Of a stretch of DNA of 64,000 bases, positions 39,042 to 52,000 are shown piece after piece. Numbering within the stretch: the stretch's first letter is position 1; each line of letters begins with the position of its first letter. The translations under genes and the position numbers were made by a program. The notes beneath the pieces are model-generated. The model saw nothing but the letters and a program-made list of their open reading frames with translations, was not told the origin of the DNA and searched no databases. Source of the DNA: Acorus gramineus (Eukaryota > Streptophyta > Magnoliopsida > Acorales > Acoraceae); NCBI GenBank assembly GCA_030737835.1, contig CM060856.1, positions 11,956,217 to 12,020,216 of the forward strand, read 5' to 3'.

Positions 39042-41640
39042 TCTTTCTTTTGTTCCAAACCAATATTTCTTGTGTGTGTTTTTTTGGTTCTCACATTTTC
39101 TTATTTATCTTGGAAGTTGGAACATACTTCTTAGCTCTTAAAGCAACCTCGAAAAGGATTTCAAAAGGACTTATGAAAGACTCCAAAAGTGTTTTTGGTG
39201 GTGCGAATCTCTAAGCGTCGAATGTACGGATCTCTAAGCGTCGGCAGAAGAAAGGACGAGTGCACAGGAGGATTTGAACTTCAATTATGAAGCACTTTCA
39301 AAAGGTATAAATAAGAGAACCAACTTTAATTTTCATGGTAACATACATAGTAACATATTTAGAAACAAATTTCTTTTGTGTTGAAATACCCCAAAATTAA
39401 ATCACCCTCATCAAAACTTTAAGAGCAATAGTTTTACTGCTTTAAGTTGTTTTTTTTTTTTATATATGATTGGTGATCTTATGAGTTAGATTTTGATTCA
39501 ACCCTAAAAATTGTTGGGAAAAGATGAAATTTTAAGGTCTGGTTGGTGGGATTATAGGAAGTAATTTTGGGATTTTCAAGGATGGAAAAAAGAGAGAAGG
39601 GAATGAAAGTATTACAAAGGGTGCTGTTTGGTTGTCGAATTACACAATTTTTGTGTTTATAGGAAGCTGTTTTTATAATCGTGCAACTAAATAGTTTTAC
39701 TGTAGTAGCTTCTTTCAGACATATTTTAGGTAAATAGTATTCAAAAGTTACGATTTTCAAAAACTGGGAAATTGAATATTTTGTAAAATCAGTCTTAAAA
39801 CTTAGATTCCTATCGAATCAGTTTTGTAATTGCATAAACAAACGCATTTTGAATTGATGCAATTCAAACCCAATCAGATTTCTCTTGAACAAATAAAATA
39901 TGGCCACGAAATAATCACAATAAATATTCATTGTCAAGTCATATTTATTTATTTATTTTTGAATGGTTGATGGAAATTCATCTAGTCCGACGGTTTTAAA
40001 GCTGTCAACATGTAAGCGTAGGGTTAATTTTTCTTTTAACAATTTTTTTAAAATTATTGTATTGATTTTAATTTTTGCAATTTTGATATAGACAAAAATG
40101 TAGATTTTACTGCTAGTAAAATTATTCTGGGTATTTGATCACCTTTACATGAACTAATACACTCTCTCCGATTGATATGGGTCTACGTAGTGCACTGATT
40201 AAAAGAAGTTTGTTTGGGCGGCTTAAAAGGAGTGTTATCAATGGGGTTATGTCTGGCTTGGAAGATCTCAGCCGTCTATCCGATAGTTTTGTGCGATCCT
40301 TTATAATGAGATTGAACTTTTCTTTCTTTTTTTTTTTTTTGAAAGAGCTGGATCTTTTAAGAGAACGGTTATGCCCATTAACCAAACCCTCAACTCCACC
40401 AACCAAATTTTTTTGGTAGGTGGATTCAAATATATTTGAGTGTTTTGTTTTTCTAAGAAAAAAAAAAAAGTGAAAACAACGGTTTAGAAAAGCAGAAATT
40501 TCAACCGCGGTATCATAAGAATCCATGAGTTTGAATCACTCATTCAAACGCTATTTTAATAAATAAAGAGTTTTGTTACACAATTTTTTTCCTAATCTCA
40601 AATTCAGTCTCTTATACATTGCAACATACACTAACATTAATCGAAAAAATTTTGATTTTTTTTTTATAAATGGATTCATACTATAAAAAAATATATGCTA
40701 TTAGATGAGTTATGTTATTTTAAAAAAAATCAAAATGTATATCAACTGGAATAAAAACTAGAAAAGGGATCATACGATGTAATATTATCAGTGAATAAAT
40801 GATTTAGGGCTAGGGAAAAAGAAGAGTCTATCCATGTAGAATATATCACCCATATATACGTGTTCTATCACTGCCCATAAAGTTGAATATGCCCATAAAT
40901 CCAACATATCACCCATAACTATGCATGTGTTCTATCCATGTAGAACCTCTCCCAACCTGTTCCATGCTTACAAGGAAGCCTCGGCCGATCACTGTGGACA
41001 CCAACATTTTATCCATCCAACGCAGACAGATTAAGTGATGAAGCCATGAAATCCGAAAGCTCTTCCACCATTGAATTGGCCTTTTGAGGCTTCTTGGCCC
41101 TCCATGACTTGGACGATTCACATTTCATATCTAAATCAAGCTGTTTCAAACTATTTTTTGACCTTGATGGTTTCTTAGGAGAATCAAGAACTGCTACTTT
41201 TGCCTTCACCTTTGCAGTAAAGGCTTCCTGGAAGAGAACAAATAAATGTAAGTTTATACAATGCAAACATGTTCACTGAAATTAACAAGCTTTACCTTTC
41301 TTTCAGTTCTGGTGAAACTTGGAGAACCATCGGACTGTTTAATTGCGTTGGACAGACGTTCGTCGTCAACATTGTAAAAGCATCCTCGATCCTTCGCGTC
41401 TTTGACGAGTTTTCCCCATATGGATCTACTTCTGCTTAAAGTAGGCTCATTTCCTAGTACCCACAAGCAGTGCCTGAAACAGAGGAAAAACACACACCAT
41501 CCACAATAAATCAAAGTATTACTACTGATTGGAACAGAATCAGGCATCATTGTTGTCGTTCTACCTCGCCCTTGTCAAGGCCACGTTCGTTCGCCTAGGA
41601 TTCTTAAGAAAACCAATTGAACCATGATTGCTGGATCTCA
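35481..41640. repeat. Segmental tandem duplication, unit 2
   Basis: Second copy of the roughly 6.15-kb unit: 5' part of helicase B, the B-C spacer and the 3' end of helicase C. Relative to unit 1 it has about 71 extra bp near 40188-40258, and a TTTA-repeat version of a T run near 39944-39960. Confidence 0.92.
36065..36595. mobile_element. LTR-like insertion in intron 4 of helicase B
   Basis: Orthologous to the insertion in copy A. It keeps the about 23 bp missing there ('gatctcttatgtgctccgta'), so B has the more complete copy. Reads as LTR-like sequence from TGTTATATATTG (36249) to ATCGTAACA (36555). Oriented opposite to the gene. Confidence 0.55.
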
Positions 41641-44600
41641 CTGTGGATATTATAATCACATCCTCCTCACTTCCTTGAAACCCATCGATGGACTTCACCT
41701 TCACAGTGAAATCTCTCTGATTCTTGTATGTTTTTCCAAGCTTGTCTTGAAGCGCCTCGACTTGCGCCTTGTAAGGCGAAATGACCCCAACCGATAGTGG
41801 CCTTCTAGTTGTAGCAGATGCTGTGACAATGATGATTAGTAAAGCACATATAATCAACAAATCATTATCAAGATTTGAAATTGAAGACGCCAACCTTTAG
41901 AAAGGATTTTAATGATATTCAAGACCACAGCAACCTCTGCCATGTTCTTCCTGCTCCGGCCCCACTGATCAAACTCCTCTCTCCCCCGTTTCACATTTAT
42001 GAACAAATAAGTCCCGTACATGCGCCCATCAAGGTATCGCCTTTCGTAGCTCTTGTGGATGACGTTAGGACCATCCGAAATCTTGTTGTCGTAAAACATG
42101 GCGTTGGGGAACCTGCTAATGGATGGGTGCATCCTATACTGCACATTGAGGAGCTGTTTCGTATGACCCAAAGAACTCAACCTCTCAAACAGGCTTATCC
42201 CAAAATTGGCTTGCTCGCATACCTGCAATAGAACATACATACCCATTTTTCAGAAAAATAACAACACAAAACAAAGCGTGACATTAGATTTGCAGACCTT
42301 GCTTTGAACCATCGCGGGTAACTGACATTCATCTCCGATGAGGATGGCGTGTTGTACACCAGAAAGTTGTAGTGGAATCAATGCTTCACATTCCTTCAAT
42401 TGTGCTGCCTCATCAATCACTAGTAGTTTCAATGGTTCTTTTAGTTCCACTCGATGCAATTTGAACGAACTGCAGACGGTGCAGAAGATGAGAGTAGCCC
42501 TTCCCAAGCAGTACTCTATTATGGAAGTTATCCCAGAATAACTGGGCAGTTCCAGTGTCTCAAGCAGGCGCTTGAGAATCGAATGGCATTCGATGAACTC
42601 TAACGCCTTGACCAATACAAATTTTGATGCATCGACACCCTCAGAAAGAGTGAACAGCTTTTCCAACTCAACTTTGGAAATTTTGCTTTTTTGCAACCAT
42701 TTGTCAAGGGACCTAAGCAAATTGCACGCTGTCTCCATGTCTTTGAAGCCGGAATCTGAGATGGAAAAGCTTGGTATATGAGTCCATAGTATTTCGAGGC
42801 ATTCAATCAGACTCTTTGAGCAAACTCGAAACCTCTGCTGCATAAAACTCTTAAAATCCAAACACCTCATGTCTTCTTTTTGCTTCTTTTTCTTCCCCTT
42901 CTTATTCTTCAAATACATCTTGTACTGCAAAACGCCACCCTCAAGAAGATCGATCACCGAGACCAAGCGATGCCTCCAACCCGTGGCAGGAACAAAGCAG
43001 TGCTGGAGCTTCTTCGCGCGGTTTTCAAGGAACACATCTTCAATGTACTCATTGATTTCCATTCTATCCTCGTTTCCGAACAGAGCTATGTCTCCCAACC
43101 TGTGCCTACGCTCAGGGGACGAGTCCCTGACCACTCGAAGCAAGCGAGACGCTACTTCCAAGACTGCTATGTTCGTCGGCGCGCAAGTGAGGGTCTTGCA
43201 TTTCATCTTCAGTAGAGCCCATAAAAGAACACTAATCGTTTTAGTCTTTCCGGTTCCCGGCGGTCCCCAAATGAGGTTAATCAAATTCGTGTGATTGCAC
43301 TTTCTCGCTGAAATACAAGTTAAAACTGCACCCAATTGAGATTCATTCAAGCCATGTGATTGTAGGCTCGCAACATCGACAATGCCATCAAAGGCTCCAA
43401 ATGAACAACACAAATTACATCCTGTCGGAGTCTGTGATGTCAAAATAAAAAACTTATCAGTACTAGACTACCTAGTAGAGTTATGTTGCATTGTATGTGA
43501 TGTACCTCAGAATTGGTGCATAAGATCTGTTTTACAAGGCTAAGATTTCTTCTCTTCGGTTCCAAGACGTCCACATTCAGCGCGGACCATATGCGACTAT
43601 TCGTTGTGATATTCATGAGCGAGACCACGAAAAGCAGTCTCGGTTCGCTCTGCCTCTCACCGTACTCACCGGTTTCAATGCCCTTCGAAACCTCGACAAT
43701 GTAATGACCGGGTGGAAGATCCTCATCAAATTCACCTCCCTTGGTGACCAACCCAATATTGTAGGATTTCCCGAACCGGGTTAGATCGGACAAATGAGAA
43801 GGTCTCACGTTCGACAGAGCAAACAAGTCCCCTACATGAGGTAAGTCGTTTTTCTTCTTGTCTTGGAGATCTACATCTACTATGATGGTGTACCTTAAAT
43901 CTTTGGCTGACTTTGTTTCGACACGATGTATTTTGGTGAAAGGGAGTCTAGAGAACCCCAACATGCATGAACACAATTCGGCCCGAGTTTCTTCGATCAG
44001 TGGGTTGACATATGATTTCAAATACTGGCCCACTGAATTGAATGTTTTTGGGATTTTGGTTACCTGTTATGATTTACACAGATAATAATGAACACAAACT
44101 TGGTGTTGATTGCAAGATAACATGGATGAACAAGAGAGGTTTCAAGCATGTCATTATTGAAAATTAAATGATCGCAAGTGCATGGTGTTGGGCGTTCGAT
44201 GCACTCAATCATTCATGCATTCATATTCTAGTATATGAATTTTTAATCAAATATATATACTCCATTAAAAAAAATGCAAGTAAGGCCTATATTGAAGCCT
44301 TAATATATATTTCATTTTTTATTTGTTTATGTCATTCGATATATGTAGACCTGCAAAAAAATTAAAATGTGTTGAGACTGAAAAAAAATGACTCCAAGAA
44401 CAATCATCCTTCACATTTTTCATTGATGTAACAAAAATCACAGCTCCTTGAAAGGGTTCCGAAAAATAACTTGATATATGATGTATTAAATAATCAAAAC
44501 AAAGCACCCAAATAGTTTACTAACCTTGCCCTGGAAGAGCTTCTCATTAAGAATGTCATCCAAAGACCAGGAGAAAACCAAACTCACCAAGTCCATCTCT

Positions 44601-44647
44601 TTCTTTTCCTTTCCCTTAACCTCCTTCCTCTTCCACCCCTTCTCCAT
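41009..44647 (-). CDS. SEN1/UPF1-like SF1 helicase, copy C, 7 exons, 931 aa
   Basis: Exons: 44647-44525, 44063-43506, 43431-42298, 42222-41895, 41820-41565, 41473-41296, 41227-41009. It starts at an ATG ([10 protein letters not shown]) that aligns with the second ATG of A and B; the upstream ATG is ATTGG here. Walker A GPPGTGKT at 283-290, Walker [10 protein letters not shown] at about 563-571, [10 protein letters not shown] at 593-602, YRMHP at about 634, then [14 protein letters not shown] motif V (with KSIDGFQG) and motif VI. A single 1134-bp exon 3 covers what is two exons in A and B: the intron after RVVR is absent. Intron 4 is only 75 nt. It is the most diverged of the three, with a different upstream region. 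A TATA-like ATATATAAAAGC lies about 250 bp upstream (near 44897-44908). Confidence 0.9.
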
Positions 44648-44896
44648 CTTGTTTTCCAATTCCCTTCTTTAGTTTCCAAGTTATATCAAGTCTTAAGTTT
44701 CTTGTGTTTCTTTTGTTCTAAAACTCTACTTTCTGTCTTGGAACCTATTCTTCTTCTTAGCTCGTAAGAAACCTCGAAAAGGAGTTAAAAAGTTTCCAAT
44801 GACTCAGAAAGTGTTTTGGTCGGATGTACGGATCTCTGGGTCGCGTAGGGGAGGGGAACGTGAGCGTCTTGAAGCTCTCTAAATTATGAGCAGCTT

Positions 44897-44908
44897 TTAT
44901 ATATTAAA
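44897..44908 (-). promoter_or_regulatory. Possible TATA box of helicase C
   Basis: Minus-strand ATATATAAAAGC about 250 bp before the start codon. The equivalent place in A and B has TTATTTATACC. Confidence 0.35.
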
Positions 44909-45065
44909 TTAAAAAAAAATGCTTTCAGGGAACATATATAGCAACAGATTTAAACATTTGTTTTGGATTAAAAACATATACAACACAAACACTAATGATA
45001 TCACATGAGTCATTGTTAAAGTTGAGACGGACGTAATAGTCTTTCCACCTACAATATTTTAAAAA

Positions 45066-45750
45066 TGACACAACACACCTTGGGTCATTGTAAGTTATTC
45101 GGTTTGATATACTCTAATTCAAACCATGATGTTTAATTTGATCCAAGACGTGCTCTCCAATACCATTTAATTGACAATAATTTAATTTTCTTATCCATCG
45201 TAAATATCATAAATACACAACAAAAAAATATATCATAGATAAACAACATTCACGTAGATAATCACATAAGTTAATTGAATTTTCACATATCCAAAACAGT
45301 CTTCCTTGTTCAACATTTATATATCCAAATTCAACTAATCAACACGTCAATATTATATTTTGGCTTTTGAACAATGTGTGTGAGTAAAAAATGTACTAAT
45401 GTGAATGTGTTAGTTGATTGAATTTAGATGTGTACATGTTAAACAAAGAAAATTATTATGTCAATAATAGGTTTTCATTTGCGAAAAAAAAAATAATGTA
45501 TTGGATTTGTGAATGTGTATGATAGGCTGAATATGTGAATGTTGAATTAAGTTGTATGATTATGTATGCGAATGTTATTTATTTATGATATATTTATTTG
45601 TTGTGTATTTATAATATTTATGATGGATAAGAAAATAAAATTATTGTCGATTGGATAGTGTTGGGTGACACATATTGGGTCATAATAGACACCCCAATTT
45701 AACTCAGAGTGTGTCAAACTAAACAACTTAAGGTGACGCAATGTATGTCA
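45066..45750. mobile_element. Fold-back (long inverted repeat) element, about 685 bp
   Basis: The left arm (from TGACACAACAC, 45066) and right arm (ending GTATGTCA, 45750) are imperfect inverted copies. Examples are 'gacaataatttaattttctt' with 'aagaaaataaaattattgtc', and 'cataaatacacaacaaa' with 'tttgttgtgtatttata'. The arms nearly meet near 45370. No coding capacity. No clear target duplication seen. Confidence 0.65.
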
Positions 45751-46275
45751 CGCCACTTATAAATGAAGACATACCACTTATAAATGGAGAGATCAAGACC
45801 CTCTATCCAAAAGTTGGGTTCAACCATGTACAATAAAATACCTTATATTTTTATTCGAAAATGTGGGGTGGAGGCTGAGTGGGGAGAAAATCTTGGTACG
45901 ACTACGAAGACTTTGTTTGAATTGCATGGAAATTGGAAGATGCACCAGATCTATGATTCAAAGAAATGGATTTGGGTTGTCCAAAAATAAAAATAAAAAA
46001 GAATGGATTTGGGAGGATTAACCATCGAGTGTACAAAGACTAACAAATATGTACCGTGAATTTTATTTTATTTTTTTCTAACCAAAAAAAAAATGTACCG
46101 AGAATTGCTTGCTAACTTCAATTGAACATGGAAATCGAGTACGAAAGCTTATACAACATTTTTCTTCGTATAAAGAGTCAAAACATTTAAAACTCAATTT
46201 CAAAAGTCTCTCTAAATCCTTCCCTCGCTACATTTTTTTCTAACAGACTCCCTATGGGTGGAGAGTCAAATTAAT

Positions 46276-46920
46276 ATTGTTTAACTCTGTGACATATCTG
46301 GAAAGGCCAGAATCGATGGGTGTATAATGGGGGATTGGATTCCCCAGCAGAGATTATAGATCGAGTGAGAGGGCATGTTAAGGAGATTGGACAAGTTAAC
46401 TGTTGTCCTTCAACGTTTGAACAAGGTATGCCATGGAATGTTTTTCCACTGTCTAGAGTGATTTGGAAAAGGGGTTTTCAGACCACGAGCTTTGGAATGG
46501 ATGTGGCTTTTCACAGATGGTAGTGCTCATCCACAAACATGGATGGCTGGATCAGGTTATATACTGATTTGGCCAAGTCCCTTTGTTGTTCTTGTGGCAA
46601 GATGTGCAGGATGGCCTTGGAGATGCACGTTTATGGTAGAGATTGGGGCCGTTTACTTGGGGCTTCTTATGACTCAGCATATTGGTAGTGCACGAGCAAT
46701 TTATATATGCTCTGATTCAGCCTCTATAGTCTCCTTGCTGTCATCTTCAAAGGTGTCACCTATTCATCTGCGGTATATTGGAGAATTGCTGTCGAAAATG
46801 AAACAAGAAGGTTGTTTAGTTAGGGTGGTGAAAATGAATCATGAATTGGTGAAGCCTGCTAATGTGCTAGCTCGAAATGCAAGACAAGTGCAAGTTGCTT
46901 GCCATTTTGTTGAAGGATAG
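46276..46920 (+). pseudogene. LINE-derived RNase H-like domain fragment
   Basis: The first part reads HIWKGQNRWVYNGG, the linker between zinc finger and RNase H in plant L1 LINEs, with a stop just before it and a frame change near 46490. The second part (46492-46920, 142 codons open) is an RNase H fold: D9 in FTDGS, E50 in VEIGAVYLGL and D75 in SDSAS match three catalytic acids. The fourth (normally N..AD.LA) reads PANVLA, so Asp is missing. Probably a decayed LINE end rather than a host gene. Confidence 0.65.
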
Positions 46921-49029
46921 ATGAGTATCTAGTATGGTTAGAAGTCATTTAAATCCCATCATGAATGTTAGGATATACTTACGAGAACAATTAATGTTGT
47001 AACAATTGTATTCCAAAATTTATTTTGTTTTTTTATAACGGATGGACCTCCCTGTGTACTCCGAAACCTACATAAATACACAAAGGGTAGCTTTTGACTA
47101 TTGTGATATGGTCACTAGTAGATAGAAAATAAATTTTCATTTAAAATAAACTTTTAAATTGAGTTTTTTTAGATATACATCTGGATTTGGATTAAGTATG
47201 ATTCATGCCTGTCTAATTTTATTTCATGTTTATAGTGCGGTATTGATTGGTTGTCTGTTTTGTTTTTTAACAGATTGTTAATTGTGAACGATTGAATATA
47301 CTGCAAGGAAAAACAAAAGAACTCCAGAGACATTTGGTTAGTGCTTTAAAAAAGAAAAAGAAAAAAAGTAAGTGTAGTTTTTATAAAGTAAACTACTTGT
47401 CAAATTGATGAGATTCTAAAAATCCAAAGTGGATTCTTTAGTTAACTTTTGGGCGGCCTCGTCTATTTCTATCTTCTTATCTTTTTATTATCTTTTTTTA
47501 TTTTGTTTTTTTTGTCCTGTTTCTCATCTACTTTGGATACTGTCTATTTTTTATCAATTTTAAATGAAAATATTTACATTAACGCTAATTTGTTTTTACT
47601 AGTGATCATCATGTCTAAAAATAACATGCTAATTTTTTTTTAATTATATTGCATATTTTTTGTCAAATATATTTGGTTAATACGGTTATAATAAATTCAT
47701 ATGACTTTTGTATGTATAATATTTTTTTTTATCGTAATATATATGGATTGAAATTAGGACGATAAAAAAATGTACTTAATATTTTCTTTATTGTATTATT
47801 ATGTTGTGATTGATTAATAATGATTGTTCACATTAATATTATATTTGATTTTTTGAATAATATGATGTTAGGTGTGTTTTTGTCTGATGCGTAACTTGGG
47901 CAAATTGAATTTGACTTAACTCAATATTTGATTGGGTTTGGGTTAGAGTTTCTAGTAACCTAATTCAGGTTGAATTTAAGTTTGAATATTTAATTAACTT
48001 GAACTCTACCAACATCCAAAATAGAGAATGATAAATCTAAATGTTTTAAATCAATTTTAAATTGTTTAATTTGTGAAATAAAAGTTAAATTGTTCAATTC
48101 TAAGATCACTTTTATAGTTTCATTTCTTTAATATCCAAATAAAAATATTTCTAATTTTTTATCTTTTTTTTATTTTATTTTTGCGAAGTGTCGACACTTA
48201 CAAAATTTTAATGTTTAAAATAATACATTTTTTAAACCAAATTTGACCAACCTGAGTACAAATCTAATTCAACTAAACTCAATCGAAATCAAACTCACTA
48301 TAGTAGATCATTCTCGGATAGTCAAAATTAGGGATGGGATCGAAGTTTTCAAAAGGTAAAGATCGTATTTGACGCCGCAGGACAAGAGGGGGTGACCGGA
48401 TCTATGTCGATGGTGTATATTTTCCTAGCTGGGACTGTGATTGATGATCCTCTTCAGGTAATACTAGTTGGTGGTGGATCTATCGGGTTTGGGTTTTGAA
48501 AGAAACAATGGAAAAAAAAGAGTCGGGTAATTTTTTAGTTTTTATAAGGGTGAAATGATCATTTGAGCTACTAGTGTTCGTTTTCAAAATACTAGCTTCT
48601 CCAACTCAAAATAAAAAACAGCCCAAAACAGATTACCAAACATGCCCGTATGAAAATGAAGTGGAATAGTTGGATTGTTAGGCTTGGGGATGGAATAAGA
48701 ATTAGGAAGCAAGGCCATCTCCTTTGTAAACACACGAATAACATGATAACTTCCAGAAGCAAATATCAGCTTGTCAATTCTTTTATAACATGATAAACTC
48801 CAGAAGCACATAAATATCAAATAGGCTCCTAAGACAAAATCTCATCACATACAAATACACTCCCGATGGGGACAATGATTGCTTGATCCCCTACATAACA
48901 CATTGTTTTTGCGCCCCCCCCCCCCCCCCCCAAAAAAAAAAAAGCTATATAATTCAATTCAAACCACTGGGAGTCATCTGCGCAAATAACTTAATGATTC
49001 AACAACCAAAAAAAAAAAAAGAATAACTC
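46921..49029. other. AT-rich intergenic region
   Basis: No gene supported. Contains a C18 run followed by an A12 run at 48914-48943. The right end should hold the NDC1 3' UTR. Confidence 0.5.
48914..48931. repeat. Poly(C) tract, 18 nt, followed by poly(A)
   Basis: C18 then A12 about 100 bp downstream of the NDC1 stop codon, probably in its 3' UTR. On the NDC1 mRNA strand this is T12 then G18. Confidence 0.93.
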
Positions 49030-52000
49030 TCACGTGGCACGGAAATCTAGGAAGAGCCTCAGCTTTTGCACCAGCGTTTCTTGGTTTCCATAAAGTATCT
49101 TTCCATTGTCGATCCAATACTTCTCCAGAACTGATGCTTTGGCATTCGCCTGCATCTCGTCGTAGAAAACACCAACTATTTCATAGATGGAAGTTCTGAG
49201 GACATCTGCCATCACATAGGCTCTGCTTTGCAAAGCAACACCTCTCTTTCTAGGCATGGCGCCCACTGCCCAGTCTTTCCTCCCCGTGTTTGCGGTCGCC
49301 CACCTGATGCTTGCTGGACCCATGAAATGTGTGGGTTGTGGGTTCGTCTTCTTCCCCAGGCAAGCTTCAACTGAGAGAAGGCAAGATAATAGTGTTGAAA
49401 TGACTGACGCATTGCATCCGCTAATCTGAGCAACTCCAAACCTATCCTCAATGTGTGAGCATGTTGTCAGGGCCGCCACTGTCCTTGCACACCATGTGCA
49501 TAGCTGTGCAAAATAGCATAATCAGTTTATGGGATCAATTATATACATTGGGGAAGAAAAGAACAAAAATAATTGAGATAGATTTGGATCCATCCAATAA
49601 ACCAGTATTTGATAAGACTCATTGAATTGATATATAATTATACATACAATCCTTCTATAAATTGAGATAACAGAAGATAAGTTAATCTTACTCTTTAAGA
49701 TGATATTTTAATATCTCAGTGGATACTCCATGGAAACTCATCAAAAAACCATGAAGTTTTCAAATTCTGTTTTCTTCTTGTAAAATTTTCACTATTTCCA
49801 CATTTTCCAGGTCAAATTAACAGCTCTTATACACAATATTGCTGTTGATGATGAAAAACAGATATACTTGAGCACAGAGATTGACATCAATCACACTATT
49901 ACATAATGTATGAAATACATTATATGTAAAAGAGGGTGAAAGTATCACATGTTCCGGATCACCATAAATTAAACATAGTGATGAAGAGACAATCAGTGAT
50001 GCTATGAAAAGTCTTGAATGAATAATATCGTGTAATTGTCTAGATGGACTGATGTTTTGGCAGTCAACTCCTTTTGTGGATACTGATGGACAAGAAAAAA
50101 TTTGCACAGAAGAAATTGATAACACAGCTAAAATCCATCCCTGAACATATTTTAGTTTGCGCTCAAGCTCTAAAAACAGCTGTAAAACAGATGAAAAATC
50201 CTTGACATGCAAATCATCAATTCATAACTAGCTAACATAACAACAATCTATAGAAAAATGGCACAAGAACTCTATAACCTCATGATCACCAAGCAACAGC
50301 ATGCTGATGGAATCAAATAAAACCAAGATCAAAAACCTAAAAAAGTTCTATTGTATGCCATCTTTCCCTAGAACCCTATCTTGGGTACCTGCATATTTCA
50401 GGTTTCGCTCAACATAGTAACAAATCATGCGCTTAGCAATGCAAAATGCTCTATAACTTTGATGACAACCTGAAAAAGAACGTTGTGTATGTATAATTAC
50501 TTTTCTGGTATTCTGAATTACAGAAAACAAAATATAATGCCAAAAATAGAAATATGCTTGCATTGCATCCATCGTTTGAGCAAGATAGAAGTACCTGGAA
50601 GTCATTTAGTGCCTCCTGCAGCTTGGCATCCATGCTGATATCCATGGGTGAGCATAACTGTCTGGACAGGAGATCTTCCTTGTCAGCTGAACAATTTCCC
50701 AATCCGTCACCTAGATTTGATGTGAGCTCTTCAAGAGGCCTCAAGCATACAGAGACTATACGTCTATAAGTCTCACCACTTTCTTCAAAAAAGGCAGCCC
50801 GTCGCCAAGAATCAACATTGCTCTCAGAAACCAGACACAGATCAAGATAAGCGAGATAATGAAAAAGGGATCTCTGACTGCTTTGTTCAAGAGCTGCAAG
50901 GAGAGGCTCGCTTGGATTTGTTTCAGCAGCAGCTGATCCCTGTGGCGGAGCAAAAATGCACCTCCTCGTTTGAAGAACCTAAATCCAGACACACAGAATG
51001 GGGAAAAATAAACACAAAAAAGCAAACTTAGACAGATTAATCTTCTTTTAGATTTTTGAACAAATATTTGGGAAAACAGGCATTGAACACCAAAACAAAA
51101 TGAATAGATTTATAAAATATTTAGAAATAACCTGGTATAAATGATGATTTAGCTCCCAACAAAAAGAAACAACATATGTTCCAAAGAAAAATTTGATCTG
51201 CCGAATAACGTATTCTAACAGCATGCTGTTTTCCTTCAACCTTTCAGGCAGAAATACCAGAACAAGGGTTGATAGCACGTAAGCTGGAATACACAGCCGT
51301 AGAGCTTGCTTCAAAGACGAAGAAATCCCCATCTTAAAGCTGTAAAATAGTGGACGCTGCAGATTTGACAAAATTTTAAAAATCAACAATTAGAAAGGGG
51401 GCCCCAGAAAACATACAGATCAACAAACTTCATTAGTGTTACAGCACACAAAAAGAGGGAAAGAATCACATAAAAAGGCTATGTTTATTCATGCACAGGC
51501 TTTTCTGTCAAAAATTCATCACGTCATGCAGACATGATTGATCTTCAGCCAATATTTCATGAAACTGCAGATGAAGATTATCAACCATGTGTTGGCAAAG
51601 AGAACCAACAAGTTTGGCATGTAGGCAAAACTATTATATTCGATATCTTACAATGACAAACTATTGAATGAGTATAATTTCTAAAACATGGATATGAAGA
51701 ACAGAAGGGTATGTAAATCCACTATCATTTAACATCAAGAAATAATGTTATGCCTTATAGATGTCTGATTCTCAAGATACCTACAACATATCTATATACA
51801 TATATGCATACATAACACTAATGAATACATCATTTACTTTCACATGAAATTTACTTTAGGTGTCGATGCAGAACCATGGAATATGGCCATTAACAAATGG
51901 TCTATCAACTGCCAAAAAAATTTCAGAAAACCGCAAGTGGGGATTATCAGCCATGTCTAGGCAAAGAGAACCGAAAAGTTTACACATCGTCAAATCTATG

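Noticed and set aside
28574..44647. The three helicases as NLR immune receptors or a defence island
   Set aside because: Tandem clustering and a P-loop suggested NLRs, but the motifs ([30 protein letters not shown]) are SF1 helicase motifs, and no NB-ARC or LRR is present.
50400..50472. Possible extra NDC1 exon (GCHQSYRAFCIAKRM frame) bounded by AG and GT
   Set aside because: In the phase required after exon 3 it reaches a stop, and exon 3 joins directly to LCTWCART in frame as in other plant NDC1 proteins.
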